Source: Gymnothorax reevesii
Lineage: Eukaryota; Chordata; Actinopteri; Anguilliformes; Muraenidae
DNA: 64,000 nucleotides
Reading direction: 5' to 3'
Assembly (NCBI GenBank): GCA_029721435.1
Contig: CM056573.1
Span: forward strand, 49,822,501 to 49,886,500
Shown: in pieces, positions 23,304 to 34,004 of the stretch
Numbering within the stretch: the first letter of the stretch is position 1
Layout of the letters: each line of letters opens with the position of its first letter
Notes under the pieces: generated by a model
What the model saw: the letters and a program-made list of their open reading frames with translations, nothing else
The model's database searches: none
Told to the model about the DNA's origin: nothing
Program-made: the position numbers and the translations under genes

Positions 23304-24663
23304 CTTTGCCAGAAGACATACTGCAGCTCCTTGTGTGCTTCTGGATAGTAACCAGTGGTGAGCTGAGCTCCTGAGCGAGCATGAGGGGCTTTGAGAAAGG
23401 GGCGCATCGGGGGAGAGAAGGAGCAGGGAAGGACAAACAGTGGTGTTTGAGATTAATATCACTCTCTTGCACTTTTCTCTGACGTTACCGATTGCACCTC
23501 TCATGCAGAAAGATGAGTAAAAAGAGCAATATTTACTATCATCTCAAAGTTGTCCTTTCCTGTGAAGTCCGCACATTTTCCTACGAGGCAAGGCCAAATA
23601 ACATTATGCATAGATTACAAGTGCATGGCTGTGTAAATGTGGCACCCTGGACAGGCAAAGATTATGCCCATGATTATTTGTGTTTGAGTAATCTTTTTAA
23701 TCATCATGGTCCCCCCCAAACCTTTTTCTGGAAAGTGTCATGCTTGTGTCACTTTTAAATAAGGAAACACTCTCCAACTTAAAGTGAAGTTAGAGGTCTC
23801 AAACTTCAGTCCTTGAGGGCCTCAGTATCTCTGGGCTCTTGGGATTTCCATTCAATCAGTAGCCAAGAACAGACGTGTAAACAAGGTTTCCAGACTCTTT
23901 AGTCAATCAGTTACTTTAATTAAGCACATACGAGCCAGAGCAAACGAAAAACAGCTAGATGCAGTGGCTATCCAGGATTTGAATTTGAGAGCCCGGCCTG
24001 AAGTAGCAGTATTGCAACATTCATTTTTTCCAATAGATGGCAGTTGTGGTTTAGGTACGCTTGGGTCCCTTGATACAGAGAGTTGCGAAAACTCAAGATT
24101 TGATGCCATTTTGTTTCCATTGGCAGTGTGACAATATGGAAATCGTGTGTTTTTAATATTTTTTTCTCTGAAGGGCAACATACTAATTTTTCAGGGAAAA
24201 AAAAAGAAACTATTTAGCTAGGGATGTACTCAGTAAGAGGAGAGGAGGGGAAATGTTGAAAAGAGAAAATGGAAAAATGAATCAATGAGTGGGAGTGACG
24301 AAAAACATTTAAAACATTTAATGTGTGTGCATATAATTAATTTTGCAAATCAGTCTGGAGGAATTGTTAGGACAAAAAGAGTCCCTTTCAGGAGATGAAT
24401 CATGAATCAAGACACAGGAGCAACTCCAGGACAAAATCATTGCAATGTTGCAGACATTTTGGAAGCAAAAACTGATCAAGGTTGGTCAACATATCAAGTG
24501 CAGCGAACCATCAGGAGAGGGGGTTAGATGACAGCCCCATCAGGCCCTGATTCAGCTATCAGAGACCACTTTGGATGAGACTAATGGGAGTGAGAAATCA
24601 GCAATTGCAGCAGTTTTTAGCAAACTTTATGTACACCAGACGTGACTGAGATAAGATTATGAA
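23304..24663. other. No clear gene; possible hAT-like edge
   Basis: Around 23790-23890 the text GGTCTCAAACTTCAGTCC resembles a hAT-type terminus, but no partner end was found. The small ORFs lack motifs. Confidence 0.35.
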
Positions 24664-24668
24664 GATCT

Positions 24669-25020
24669 TGTCATGGATTTGGCCGCCGGGCGCTGGGACC
24701 ATGTTCCCAAAGAGGTGGAAAGGGACCCAAACGCACAGGCTGAGTAAAAAATACAAAATCTATCATTAGAATTATAAAAATTAAAATAGTCCCAGAGGGG
24801 GGGGGGGGGGGGGGAGGAAGTAGACGAAGAAGAAGAAGCAGCAGCAAGACAAACCATGGCAGGGCTCAGGAGACAAACAAACAGTATACTGCTGCACCAA
24901 GATAGGTGCAGCCCACTCTTAAATACTAAAACTTTACCTCCTCCTCAACGAGCAACAGGTATGACTCATTAAGGTGGAGGCAAAGAATGCAGCAGGGGGA
25001 AGGGCCTGCAGGCCATGACA
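24669..25020 (-). mobile_element. Solo LTR with GATCT duplication
   Basis: The ends are TGTCATGG and CCATGACA, a perfect inverted pair with the TG...CA signature. The flanks are GATCT on both sides (24664-24668 and 25021-25025), a 5-bp duplication typical of Ty3/gypsy or retrovirus-type integration. Read on the minus strand, a GTATTTAAGAG TATA-like box lies about 120 bases in, which sets the orientation. It is homologous to the LTR at 33018-33345. An 18-base G run (24797-24814) and GAA-rich sequence lie inside. No internal coding region is attached. Confidence 0.85.
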
Positions 25021-25454
25021 GATCTGGGGTCAATTAAGGGAAGCCAGATAGTTGAAAGAATTATCTTTAATCAGCCTGACTGACCAGATACCAGATCAAG
25101 TCTGGGCTTAAGAAGGGCCACACAGAGACCGAAATGACTGAGGTGGCAATTAAAGCTATAAGCCCTCGGCTTGTCCTTTGAAACTTGGTCGAACTTAAGC
25201 AAGAACTCACACTTACCACGTCAAGAACTATACAGAGGATACCCATCGCTTGATCTGCTCCAAAGATTCATTAAAGTATTTCAAGAATATATAGTATCAC
25301 TCTAATGTTTTTGGAGAGAAAGAGAAGATGGCAAAGCCATACATGTAAAAATACAATTAGTAAAATTCCTACAATTTCTGACTTTGTGAAAAGTGGCAAT
25401 TTGTTTTTTATTCTTGCATTGTCTTTCAACCAGAGAATTGCTTGATGTCGTGGG

Positions 25455-25820
25455 AGGGCGGTACGGTGGCTCAGTGTCTAACACTGCCATCTCACAGCAA
25501 GAAAGTCATGGGTTTGAATCTGGCCTGGGGCCTTTCTGTGTGGAGTTTGAATGTTCTCCCTGTGTTCGCATGAGTTTCCTCTGGGTACTCCAGTCTCCTT
25601 CCGCAGTCCAAAGACATGCACATCAGGCTAATTTCAGCCACTAAATTGCCTGAAGGTATGAATGAGAGAGTGAGTGGTGTGTGTGCGCCCTGTGATGGAT
25701 TGGCAAGCTATCCAGGGTGGTTTCCTTCATTTTAGCCCATAGTCAGCTGGGATAGGCTCCAGCTTCCCTCTGCAATCTTACTGAGGAAGAAGCGGGCACA
25801 GAGAATGGATGGATGGATAA
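25455..25820 (+). mobile_element. tRNA-headed SINE with (GGAT)n tail
   Basis: The head GGCGGTACGGTGGCTCAGTG carries an A-box-like TGGCTCAGTG, followed about 35 bases on by a B-box-like GGTTTGAATC (25511-25520). These are internal RNA polymerase III promoter parts of a tRNA-derived SINE. The body has CTGTGTGGAGTTTG and AGTCCAAAGACATGCA. The end is GAATGGATGGATGGAT, the tail also seen on the LINE relic at 32070-32365. Substitutions throughout suggest an old copy. Confidence 0.85.
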
Positions 25821-25825
25821 TTTGT

Positions 25826-26681
25826 TGGCAAGGTTTCATGGACTTTATAGCTGAGCTGGTTCAGGAGCGTTCTGTTTGCCAGAGTCGTTGGTACGAACAC
25901 TCAAACAGGAACTAGCATCAGTTTTTTTCCTTTTCTTTAATGCATATCACAGCGGCACACACACAAGAAATTGGAAGGGAAATTTGGTACGATAATAAAT
26001 GATAGAAAAATGCACCACTGAAGAGCGCCCATAGCACATATACGCAGTATTTTCGCTTTATGGATGTACAGAATTAAATGCTGCATTATGGAGTTACTTT
26101 GGCTCTTTAGCCACACAATAAAGGCTTCATGAATTTATAGTTGTAGTCAGGAAAAACTGAATAACATCAGCTACCACCTTGAAGACCCATAGCAAGAAAA
26201 AACATGATCCTATTATTACACACTGGCAGAGAGCCATACCAAATAACACACGATTGCACAGCAAAATGCACAAACCACTGTTAGCTACAAACAAAACTTT
26301 ACCGTTTAAAAGGTAAATAAACCTAAATGTCCATTTGAGAATCACTCACTTTGCTTCATTGAATGTGTTCAATTAGTTCAGAAAGAGGTAGCAACTTCAG
26401 ACCTCAATATGAGTCTCTTTGGTTGCGGACGGTGAAAGGGCATAACTATGTGCATTGCCTGCCAGTATCTTCTTTTCTCAAGACTTACTCACGTCCTAAT
26501 CCTTTCTTGCTAATTGTAAGAGAATGACATCAGAATCATACATACATCATATATTTTACTGTATACATTTATTTATGACATTTTTAGTAAATTAAGATAA
26601 ATGACAATATTTTGCAATCCTCTTCTTCGACCTATCAGGTATAATAATGACCTCTTTGGAAAAAAATATCAGACATTGACC
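25826..26681. other. No recognisable feature
   Basis: No motif, array or terminus recognised; small ORFs only. Confidence 0.4.
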
Positions 26682-26938
26682 TTAAAGAGGACATGAAACA
26701 ACAGAATAGACACCAACATAGGATATGTGCCTATATTTAAAACATACTACCGAAATAAAACATTTTTAAAAATCAGCCGTTTTAAAGAAAATCTACTTTT
26801 TAAATGCATTTATGATACGTGTTGGGGCGTACTCTCCGCCATCTTTATTTTACATCACTGCCTACGTCTTCGGAGTAGTTTGTTGGCGGTTCGGTTGGTT
26901 TGAGTATAGAGTTTTCACAAGTTGTAGAAGGAGGAGAA

Positions 26939-27244
26939 ATGTCAGAGGACAAGGCAGAAAGGGTTATTTTTCTGTCATCTAACCCAATGGCTAACGCATT
27001 TGAGCCAGTGACGAGGAGGAGGGTTCAGAGACCCGTTTTTGCGGAGGATGAGGGAGCAGCAGCGGCTCCGGACGGAGATGGCAGCGAGGAGCGGGTCGGC
27101 AACACCTCATGGTGTACATGCGGTCACTGCTCCACAATGCTGTCAAATGTGGAGTCTGTGTGCTGCCATGAAGCTGATTTGGATAGTGTGCTAGGGGAGC
27201 TATCCTGCATCACCCTATCTCGCACCTTCCAGAACACTTATTAA
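26939..27244 (+). CDS. Small P2X7-C-terminal-like cysteine-rich protein
   Basis: The 101-residue frame begins at an ATG with G at -3. The same frame is open about 40 bases further upstream but without an ATG. The N-terminal half is acidic and disordered-looking (EDEGAAAAPDGDGSEERVG). The second half has WCTCGHC near residue 56, then CCHEAD, then CITLSRTFQNTY, the cysteine spacing I associate with the zinc-binding cytoplasmic ballast domain of P2X7 receptors and stand-alone relatives in fish. The family domain is longer, so this is a first exon or a truncated copy. GAGGTAAAT just after the stop could instead be a splice donor. It lies 250 bp inside the left end of a TTAA element, so it is probably part of that transposon. 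Its role is unknown. Confidence 0.55.
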   Translation: MSEDKAERVIFLSSNPMANAFEPVTRRRVQRPVFAEDEGAAAAPDGDGSEERVGNTSWCTCGHCSTMLSNVESVCCHEADLDSVLGELSCITLSRTFQNTY

Positions 27245-27883
27245 TGAGGTAAATCTTTGTCCATTGAAGTATCAGTTTCACTTGCGTAAAGGTGGACGGT
27301 CACCGCAAGTAACATGTAAAGCGATTATGACTTCTCGTGCTTCTGTTTCCTCAGAGATTGGAAACAATGCATGTGTTTTTTATGATCGTTTAAATTGTTT
27401 AAATTAAATAAGACCATTTGAATAGTCTTTTAGCAATTCCATTGCTGTCAATCCCTCAGTAAAGACATGCCTGAGAATTCCTGAGTCATAATCAATTTCC
27501 TTGTCCCTAGTAGGGAAATTCACCCTAATGCACGTGAAACCGATTAACTTAATGAACAATGATTTAGATTCCGCAAGTGACTTTCTTCAGTGCGTTTTGA
27601 TAGAATAATTGCTTACTACGGCACAGGAACATGAATGCCAGTGACGTGAGGCTTGGCATCTCTGCAGATACTGCCATTGTGTTATACTACTGTTGAGTGC
27701 AGCTTAATAAAAGATTAAAATTAATGAAGAGGATGTTTTAATTTTACGTGTGTTTGGTCGCGGTGCAGTGTGGGGGGGGGCTAATATAGGCCTATTCGAA
27801 CATCTCGTTGACATATTCTAAGTTTGGTCAAAGTTGTTTTTTTTAAAAGGTGACAGCCCTATTACAGAGAGCTACAGGTGTCA

Positions 27884-28303
27884 TTAGCCATGTTTCCATC
27901 CTCGCGATATGCAAATTAAGTCATATCGAATTAAAATGCCTAATGGAAACGGTGAAATTCTACTTGATGTCAAGAATATTGACACAGAGTTTATACGGTT
28001 GGTCTGATCGGATTTTCTCTTTATCGGTAAAAGGCTGATGCGATAAATGCTGATGGAATGCTTATTTGCCGAAAAAATTTGCTACTACACCGTGACGGTG
28101 TTTTGATGCCATCGTTGCCTTCTGATAATGGTTTGCTATGTTGCTAATAGCTGGCACATAAGCGCATAAAACTTGCGCAATTATTATCAATTGTTGGTAG
28201 ACGCGATCCATTTTGGCTAACCAGCTAAATTAATCGGCTGAGACACTACTTTTGTTCACTTGAAGTTTCTGCGATTCAGTGCGAAAATGAATGGAAACAG
28301 CTT
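27884..28303. mobile_element. MITE-like segment with degenerate inverted ends
   Basis: The left TAGCCATGTTTCCATCC and right GAATGGAAACAGCTTA form an imperfect inverted pair around 420 bases of non-coding sequence. The target duplication is unclear. Confidence 0.4.
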
Positions 28304-28334
28304 AAAATGTCAGAAATCTGCTGGATACCTGGAT

Positions 28335-28601
28335 GCAACTCCAGTTCTACGGGTACGTGCGTAGCCCTCTAATGGGCTTCGCTATTGGTTTACCCTTCCG
28401 AGGCCCTGCCTCGGTGCCTGAAAAAGAAAATTGAACTTACCTGCTCAGTAGGAGTCGGTAGCATACTCACCTCCTATAAAGCCTCGGTGCTGCCAATGCT
28501 CGTTTCCCTTTGAAACTCAGCATCTCACACTCGGGGCCAGCTGAGCAGGTTGTTAGAGGGCTACGCACGTACTCATAGACCTGGAGTTACAACCAGGTAA
28601 C
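28335..28601. mobile_element. Foldback segment
   Basis: TACGTGCGTAGCCCTCTAA (about 28358) is the inverse of GTTAGAGGGCTACGCACGTA (28551-28570), and the outer arms (AACTCCAG / CTGGAGTT) also pair. The next bases run straight into the minisatellite, which repeats the CCCTCTAACGGGCTTC phrase. Confidence 0.7.
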
Positions 28602-29400
28602 TAGTAGTTCTATTTCATACGTGCTCCGCCCTCTAACGGGCTTCTTTATTAGTTTACACCTAAGGGTAAGGCCGTTAGAGATGGATGTACTCCCAGGTGG
28701 CCCCATACCACACAGTTCCATCCAAAAAACCAAGAGAAACCCGTCCACACACTGGGGCGAGGACCGCCAGACTGCATACCCCGCCCCAGGTCATGGGACA
28801 AAGAAGCAACACAAAATACAAGTTGGTGTTAGATGGGGACCCCACCAATAGGGCCCCTTGCCAGACTGAATGGGAGGGCTTGCTAGCCTCCATCTTCTAA
28901 TGAGAAATCCCCGCACACCCAGGTGAGCACCGCCAGAGCGCATCGCCTCAGGTCATGGCACAACACAGAAACAGAAGACAAGTCAATGTTGGACGGGCTC
29001 CCCCCCCCTTCATAGGGTCCCTCCCCAGAATGAATGGGAGGGCTTGCTAGCTTTCATCTCCCCATGGAAGCTTCCCACCACAGGCGAGCACCGCCAGAGT
29101 GCACCGTGGCAACATCAACAGACGATGAGTCGCTGTTGGAAGGGAACCCCTTCCCTGATGGGGTCCCCTCCCAGACGGCTGGGAGAGCACACCAACTGTC
29201 ATTCCCCCATGACAAGCACTGACACCTGTAGGCGGGGCACCCCCGGTGCGTCTTGTGTCAGGTTGTGGCCATCCACTACTAGTTAATGTTGGAAGGGGAC
29301 CCCTCCGATAGGGTCCCTTTCTTAGAATGAATGGGAGGGCTTGCTAGCTGTCATCTCCCAACGAGAAACACCCACACCCACAGGCGAGCACCGCCAGAGT
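28602..29400. repeat. GC-rich minisatellite, about 158-bp unit
   Basis: The anchor GCGAG(C/G)ACCGCCAGA recurs near 28763, 28923, 29083 and 29383, and GGGAGGGCTTGCTAGC near 28870, 29037 and 29335. A partial, altered unit lies between. Overlapping open frames here arise from the repetition. Confidence 0.8.
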
Positions 29401-29698
29401 AATCACTCATGAGTCTCTGGCATTCACGTTTCTGTGCTGTAGTCAGCAATTATTCAGTAGCAGAGAAACAAATTCAGGGCTTCTCCCAATTCAGCCTTAT
29501 GTTTCTTAATAAATTTTACATTTGTTTTCATGCCGTTCGTGTCATTTTATTTCGTTGTGTTTATCTGCCACACATTGAGGGCCAGTCTGTGAAATTATTG
29601 TCTTATAAGCAATTGAAGGGGTGATCATAATTGAGATTGAACTGGATTGTTGAACATTTGCTGGTCGTATAATTAAACCTCTCTGTTCTGTTTAATAG

Positions 29699-30157
29699 TT
29701 ACACAGTCAGCTCTCTCCTTATGGCGCACAGCCACTTCTGAACTAACGTTACTGGACTTCGTGGGACGGTCTGTCTTCCGTGCATCATAGAAAAGTCAAA
29801 CACTGAGGGAGTTGCATCTGGTTTCATCCTGTTGTTTCTACGAGTCACCAGTACACCTGCCTCATCAAAAAGCTTTTCCTCCATGTAGTCTTCAGCTACA
29901 AAGTGATCACTACAAACTCAAGCAGTGCTGCTAACTGGTGGGTTCTTCCTTTTGAGTGCAGCTAGCCAATGTCGGTGAACAGGTGGTCGTTTAAGTGGCA
30001 AATGGTGGAAATGTTCTGGTTTCTCCCGATCTTTGACTCCGTAAAATTCATTTGAACATCCAGGGGCAATACAAAACATGCCTCCCTTAACTCGCTTTTT
30101 AATTTGCTTCTCTTTCTCTGTCATTTTGAATGAAGGGATGTAGTTCCTCAGTGCCAT
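29699..30157 (-). pseudogene. THAP-domain transposase N-terminus, one nonsense codon
   Basis: Reading the minus strand from the ATG at 30157: MFCIAPGCSNEF gives the first two zinc-binding Cys; HFHHLPLKRP and HRHWLAALKR supply the loop and invariant Trp; VCSDHFVAEDY gives the C..H pair; and KPDATPSVFDF is an AVPTIF-like box. All C2CH ligands are present in order. A TGA lies just before VCSDHF where a CGA arginine codon would fit, a typical CpG decay. The frame then stays open to 29699. The position near the right end of a TTAA element fits the N-terminus of a Kolobok-type transposase on the minus strand. Its catalytic core is not found downstream. Confidence 0.7.
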
Positions 30158-30368
30158 TGCTAGCTTGACGAGTTGAGCCAACCACTCCAATGACGTCACG
30201 TCCGGCAACACAATAGCGATGGCGCCTCTTTGTTTTGACAGTTGAACTTCAACGGCAGGATTTTGAAATTTCTTTCTCCATTAGTGGTAAAACATAAATA
30301 ATCATTTTAGGGTGAGAGACCTTCATTAAATGAAGATAACTACATTTAGTGTTTCATGTCCTCTTTAA

Positions 30369-32069
30369 TAAATCGGATGATGCTTGGTTAAAGGAAACCC
30401 CTGGAATGTAGAAAAATCTTATCTATTGTACTTGTCAGACTATAAAAAAATACTTTCAAGCAAAGTCATCGCTTTCTGGCCTTTAGGTTTTATTCTATTT
30501 ACAGTGAAAGTAAGGCTATATCATGGTTTGAATTTCCTAGGGGCTACCGTATTTCTAAGCTTGGAAAGCATCTTGGGAGCCTGATGTCATCTGTTTGCTT
30601 GAATGTGAAATGCATGCTGCCTGAAGTACTCCTAAGTATTGAAAGCCTGGCCAAATCTCCATAAACACCTGAGAATGGCATATATTTTGCCATATCAGTT
30701 TGATCCAGAACATTTCTCAGTCCATCTATAGGCTACAAACGTCATCAACAAGAAACTGTTTCTCTTTTTAGCTTCTCAGGTTAACACTATCTGCATTTCT
30801 GGCCAGCTTAGATAATTGGGATGTGCATTTGAAGCTGACAGTTATGAAAGGGCAATTTTCAGTTCGGCAAGCTTTTTACATATATCTACCAGTGCCAGAG
30901 AAATCAAGAAGAACAGGTCTGGTGCCGCAATTAATGGGCACAAACTATTTTTTTGATCACATGCTCAATGTAGGGTGGTAGTGGGGCTGCAATAAGAGCG
31001 GTGAAGCAGAATGGTGCATGCCAGCTTGAGCTTAAATTCACAGAATGATTTGAAGTGCAGTGAGTGGGCAGTCTGGTATTTAGTAGGCATTGTCAGCTGA
31101 GTAGTCAGTTGAATATTATGGTGGTATGATCTGTTGGGAGTCATTAGCATGGCACTTTTGTTTGCATGTCCTGTAGAAATGAGGCCTGCTGCACTAGCTC
31201 CATATGATGCCGATTCTGTTTGTGATATTGTTTCACCCTTTTTTTTTGAAAGCAAGGGTTTGCTTAAAAGGGGCTGCACAAGAGAAACCCCCTACTGAAA
31301 TAAGCATAAATTAAAAAATAAATAAATAATCTGTCCAACATGATTACTGGTAATGCCAAAGTGCTCAAAAATGTTAAACATAAACCTTTGTTTTTGAAAA
31401 CAGAAGTGGAAATTTTAACATTTTGTTTGTCGGTGATATATTTTGAGAATGACCCGAAGGCTATATAATTACTCACACCATATTTTATTTTACATGCTTT
31501 CAATACTGGCATGAGATGCCAGATTTACTCAGTCAAGAAAATAATTTCCTGAGTCAGGTAGTTGATTCACAAGAGTGAAAACCTTTACAAACTGTAAAGG
31601 CATTCCTGACATCCTGTCTTTTCTCATTTTCTATCTGTGTGTCAACTGCTGGCTCGTGCAGAAGTGGTAGTGGCAGGTTATTGTTTTTAAGTCTGGCTTG
31701 TGGGTACAGGCATGGCTGAGCAGGTGATAGAGAGAAGTATATGTCAGGTCCAGAGTTACGGTGATAGTGAAAATCATGTCTGAGGTGTAAACCATGCCAA
31801 TGGGAATGTGTATGGGTGAATATAATAAAAATATGTGAGAATGGTTCTGGATAATTGCTGTTATTTTTGCAGCTCCATGTCTCGTCTTACCTGCATGTTC
31901 TTAACAGAAGATCTGCAGTTCAGAGGCAACATAGTCCCCCAGTTATTGTTTACCACATTACTGTAAAGGCTGTGTGGTATAATTCATGATCTCAATCTTT
32001 CTGTCCAAAACAGATACAGTATGTACATTAAATAAAGCATTAATGAGAATACATAATGCTAATATTCCA
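30369..32069. other. No recognisable feature
   Basis: I see small ORFs without motifs and a T9 run at about 31240. No terminus or array was found. Confidence 0.4.
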
Positions 32070-32365
32070 CCTAAGAGCAGATTCGCTGCTCCTCTGCATT
32101 GACTGGAGTTAGTTGAGGTGGTTTTGGGCATTTGGCATAAGTGACCCCTGACCAAATTCCAGGCACAGCCACCTGGGAGGAGATCCAAGAGCAAAACGAC
32201 GACACGTTGGAAGGTTTAGTTCTCGTCGCTGGCCCAAAATCACCTAAGGATGAGCTGGTGGAAGTTGCTGGGGTGAGGGACATCTGGGCTACCCTACTTA
32301 CCCTGTTTCCACCAAGTCCATGAACGAGATGAGAGAAGCGATAGTGAATGGATGAACATTTCTGC
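32070..32365 (+). mobile_element. 3' end of a Rex-like non-LTR retrotransposon
   Basis: The plus strand reads as the C-terminal end of a fish LINE polyprotein: GLVLVAGPKSPKDELVEV then GVRDIWATLLTLFPP and a stop, followed by GAGAAGCGATAGTGAATGGATG. The terminal (GGATG)-type tail is shared with the SINE at 25455-25820. Upstream frames are broken. The Rex attribution is from memory of the tail and end and is not certain. Confidence 0.6.
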
Positions 32366-32369
32366 AGTC

Positions 32370-33017
32370 AAAGTTAGAAATAATTTAATCATTATCTTTG
32401 TCTTACAGTTAATGGAATGATTTGTCCATCCATCCATCTGTCCATCCAGTTAAAGCAGACATGTCCAGAAAAATTCTGACCAGATAATGACAGGCTCCAA
32501 ACAGAAATAAACATATTTAATTTGGCTGAATCCATGACTTTTTCCTCTCGTACTACCATTAGTCCACATTTGTAAATGGTTTTTGTCATATCACATTTTG
32601 ATATTAACAAAAGGAAGAAACTTAATTATTTGTTATCCCACCAACCTCTCTCTAAAGCCAGCTACCACCAATCCAAATCAGTCTCAAAAAGCAGTTTATG
32701 GATTTATATTTTGAAAGACACACTGTACACATTTAAACAAGATGTTTGAGGTCTGCTTTCCTTTGAGTGTTATTTCCAGCAGTTATACTTCTTCATCATG
32801 CACTGTTGCAAATTTCTCATGAATAGCATTATAGTTTAGATACAATCAAACATATTGATCAATCTTAATTCAGTTGGCAGTCATTTTAGTCCATTTTCTT
32901 GATAATTTCTTCAACTTTTCATGAGCAGGAATAATTGCAGTACACACCTACGTGGCATTAATTAGTAATGACAAATTTTCATAATGCAGGGTGTATTTCT
33001 AGGTTTCTTAAATATAC
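32370..33017. other. No recognisable feature
   Basis: AT-rich, with CCATCCATCCATCTGTCCATCC at about 32427. No gene signal. Confidence 0.4.
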
Positions 33018-33345
33018 TGTAATGGTTTGCTCCTTACAGCCCCTCCCCTTTCACATTCCTTCACCTCCACGTTGATGGGCCACAGGTGGAGCCCATTAAG
33101 GTGGAGGTGTTAGCAGAGTATTTAGGGTTGGCAGGTGGCAGCTCTGGTGCTTCTGCATTTCATTTCACTTCTGGTCAGTGGAGATATGTGCCAGCTCCCC
33201 TTTTTTGTTTAGTATTGCTGTTTTGCTTGTTCTCTGGTTTAATTAAATTCAGTTCTGTTACCTCAGCCTTGGCACCAGTGAGTTCATTTAGGTCCTAGCG
33301 CCCACTGGATTACCTTTGGTATCTGGCGGGCTGGAAACCATAACA
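33018..33345 (+). mobile_element. Solo LTR related to that at 24669
   Basis: The ends TGTAATGG and CCATAACA keep the TG...CA pattern. The flanks TATAC (33013-33017) and TGTAC (33346-33350) match at four of five positions. A GTATTTAGGG TATA-like box at about 33117, CCATTAAGGTGGAGG upstream of it, and TCCTAGCGCCC near the 3' end match the 24669 LTR in the opposite orientation. It is therefore an older solo LTR of the same family. Confidence 0.7.
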
Positions 33346-33512
33346 TGTACTGTATATTTTCATAATGCATTTTATTAACAGGTTTCATGAATATGTACTC
33401 ATCTGAGTAATTTGTGGTGAGTATCAAAAAACATTGATGCTTCAGTGGTTCTTTTGTTCTAGACAGTATTTCAACAATAAATAATATTGGTATTAGAAAG
33501 GTTGCAATTGAA

Positions 33513-33592
33513 GGTGTGTGTGCGTGTGTGTGTGCGTGTGTGTGTGCGTGTGCGTGTGCGTGTGCGTGTGCGTGTGTGTGTGTGTGCGTGTG

Positions 33593-33632
<40 letters not shown>

Positions 33633-33633
33633 C
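33513..33633. repeat. (TG)n/(CGTG)n microsatellite
   Basis: Uninterrupted alternating TG with scattered CG steps over about 120 bases. It should form left-handed DNA readily. The poly-Cys/Val frame is an artefact. Confidence 0.95.
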
Positions 33634-33714
33634 CCGCCTTTTGAGTTGCAAGTTGCTGAATTGTAATTTGCTATGTGTATTTGTTTATATGCTTATGCAT
33701 ATCATATCATTCTG

Positions 33715-34000
33715 CACCGGACCTCCCCTCAGGCACCAGCCCGTTGGGAGCTGAACCTTGCAGTCCTGGACTCCAACAGCAACCCCAACGCCTGCTGCAA
33801 TTTCCTGGCTCAATGTACGATGGACTTCATGCTACAGCTATCTTCATTCCCCATTGAACGCTCCAGAGTTGCATTTGTCATCTCTTACCTCTCTGGATGT
33901 GCCATGGACTGGGCTGCTACTTGTTGTGAAGCAAAGGATGCTGCAATGTTGCCATTTGCTCCCTTTTGCCATGAAGAAGGTGTTTGAACAGACCTGCTTT
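33715..34000 (+). pseudogene. Ty3/gypsy gag fragment
   Basis: The frame reads ACCNFLAQCTMDFMLQ then FPIERSRVAFVISYLSGCAM and DWAATCCEA, the pattern of the capsid region of fish gypsy-type Gag (FLxQC, then a VAFxxSxLSGxA helix). After a frameshift near 33975 there is a possible KKVFEQ continuation. It lies 370 bp downstream of the solo LTR on the same strand, but the LTR has its own target duplication, so they may be separate insertions. Confidence 0.5.
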
Positions 34001-34004
34001 AGTC

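Larger units (their letters stand above)
26686..30364. mobile_element. Kolobok-like element carrying two ORFs, TTAA target
   Basis: The perfect 15-bp inverted ends AGAGGACATGAAACA (26686-26700 and complement at 30350-30364) are flanked by TTAA (26682-26685 and 30365-30368). The left part encodes a plus-strand cysteine-rich ORF resembling the P2X7 C-terminal domain. The right part encodes a minus-strand THAP domain, the expected DNA-binding start of a Kolobok transposase. The transposase core is not recognisable; the middle is filled by a foldback, a minisatellite and a MITE-like segment. The superfamily call rests on TTAA plus THAP. Confidence 0.7.

Noticed and set aside
23785..23890. hAT element beginning GGTCTCAAACTTCAG
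   Set aside because: Only one degenerate terminus-like stretch is visible; no inverted partner or 8-bp duplication was found.
28621..29286. Overlapping 60-80-codon frames
   Set aside because: They follow the 158-bp GC-rich minisatellite in several frames at once.
33518..33754. Cysteine/valine-rich frame
   Set aside because: It is the translation of a TG/CG microsatellite.
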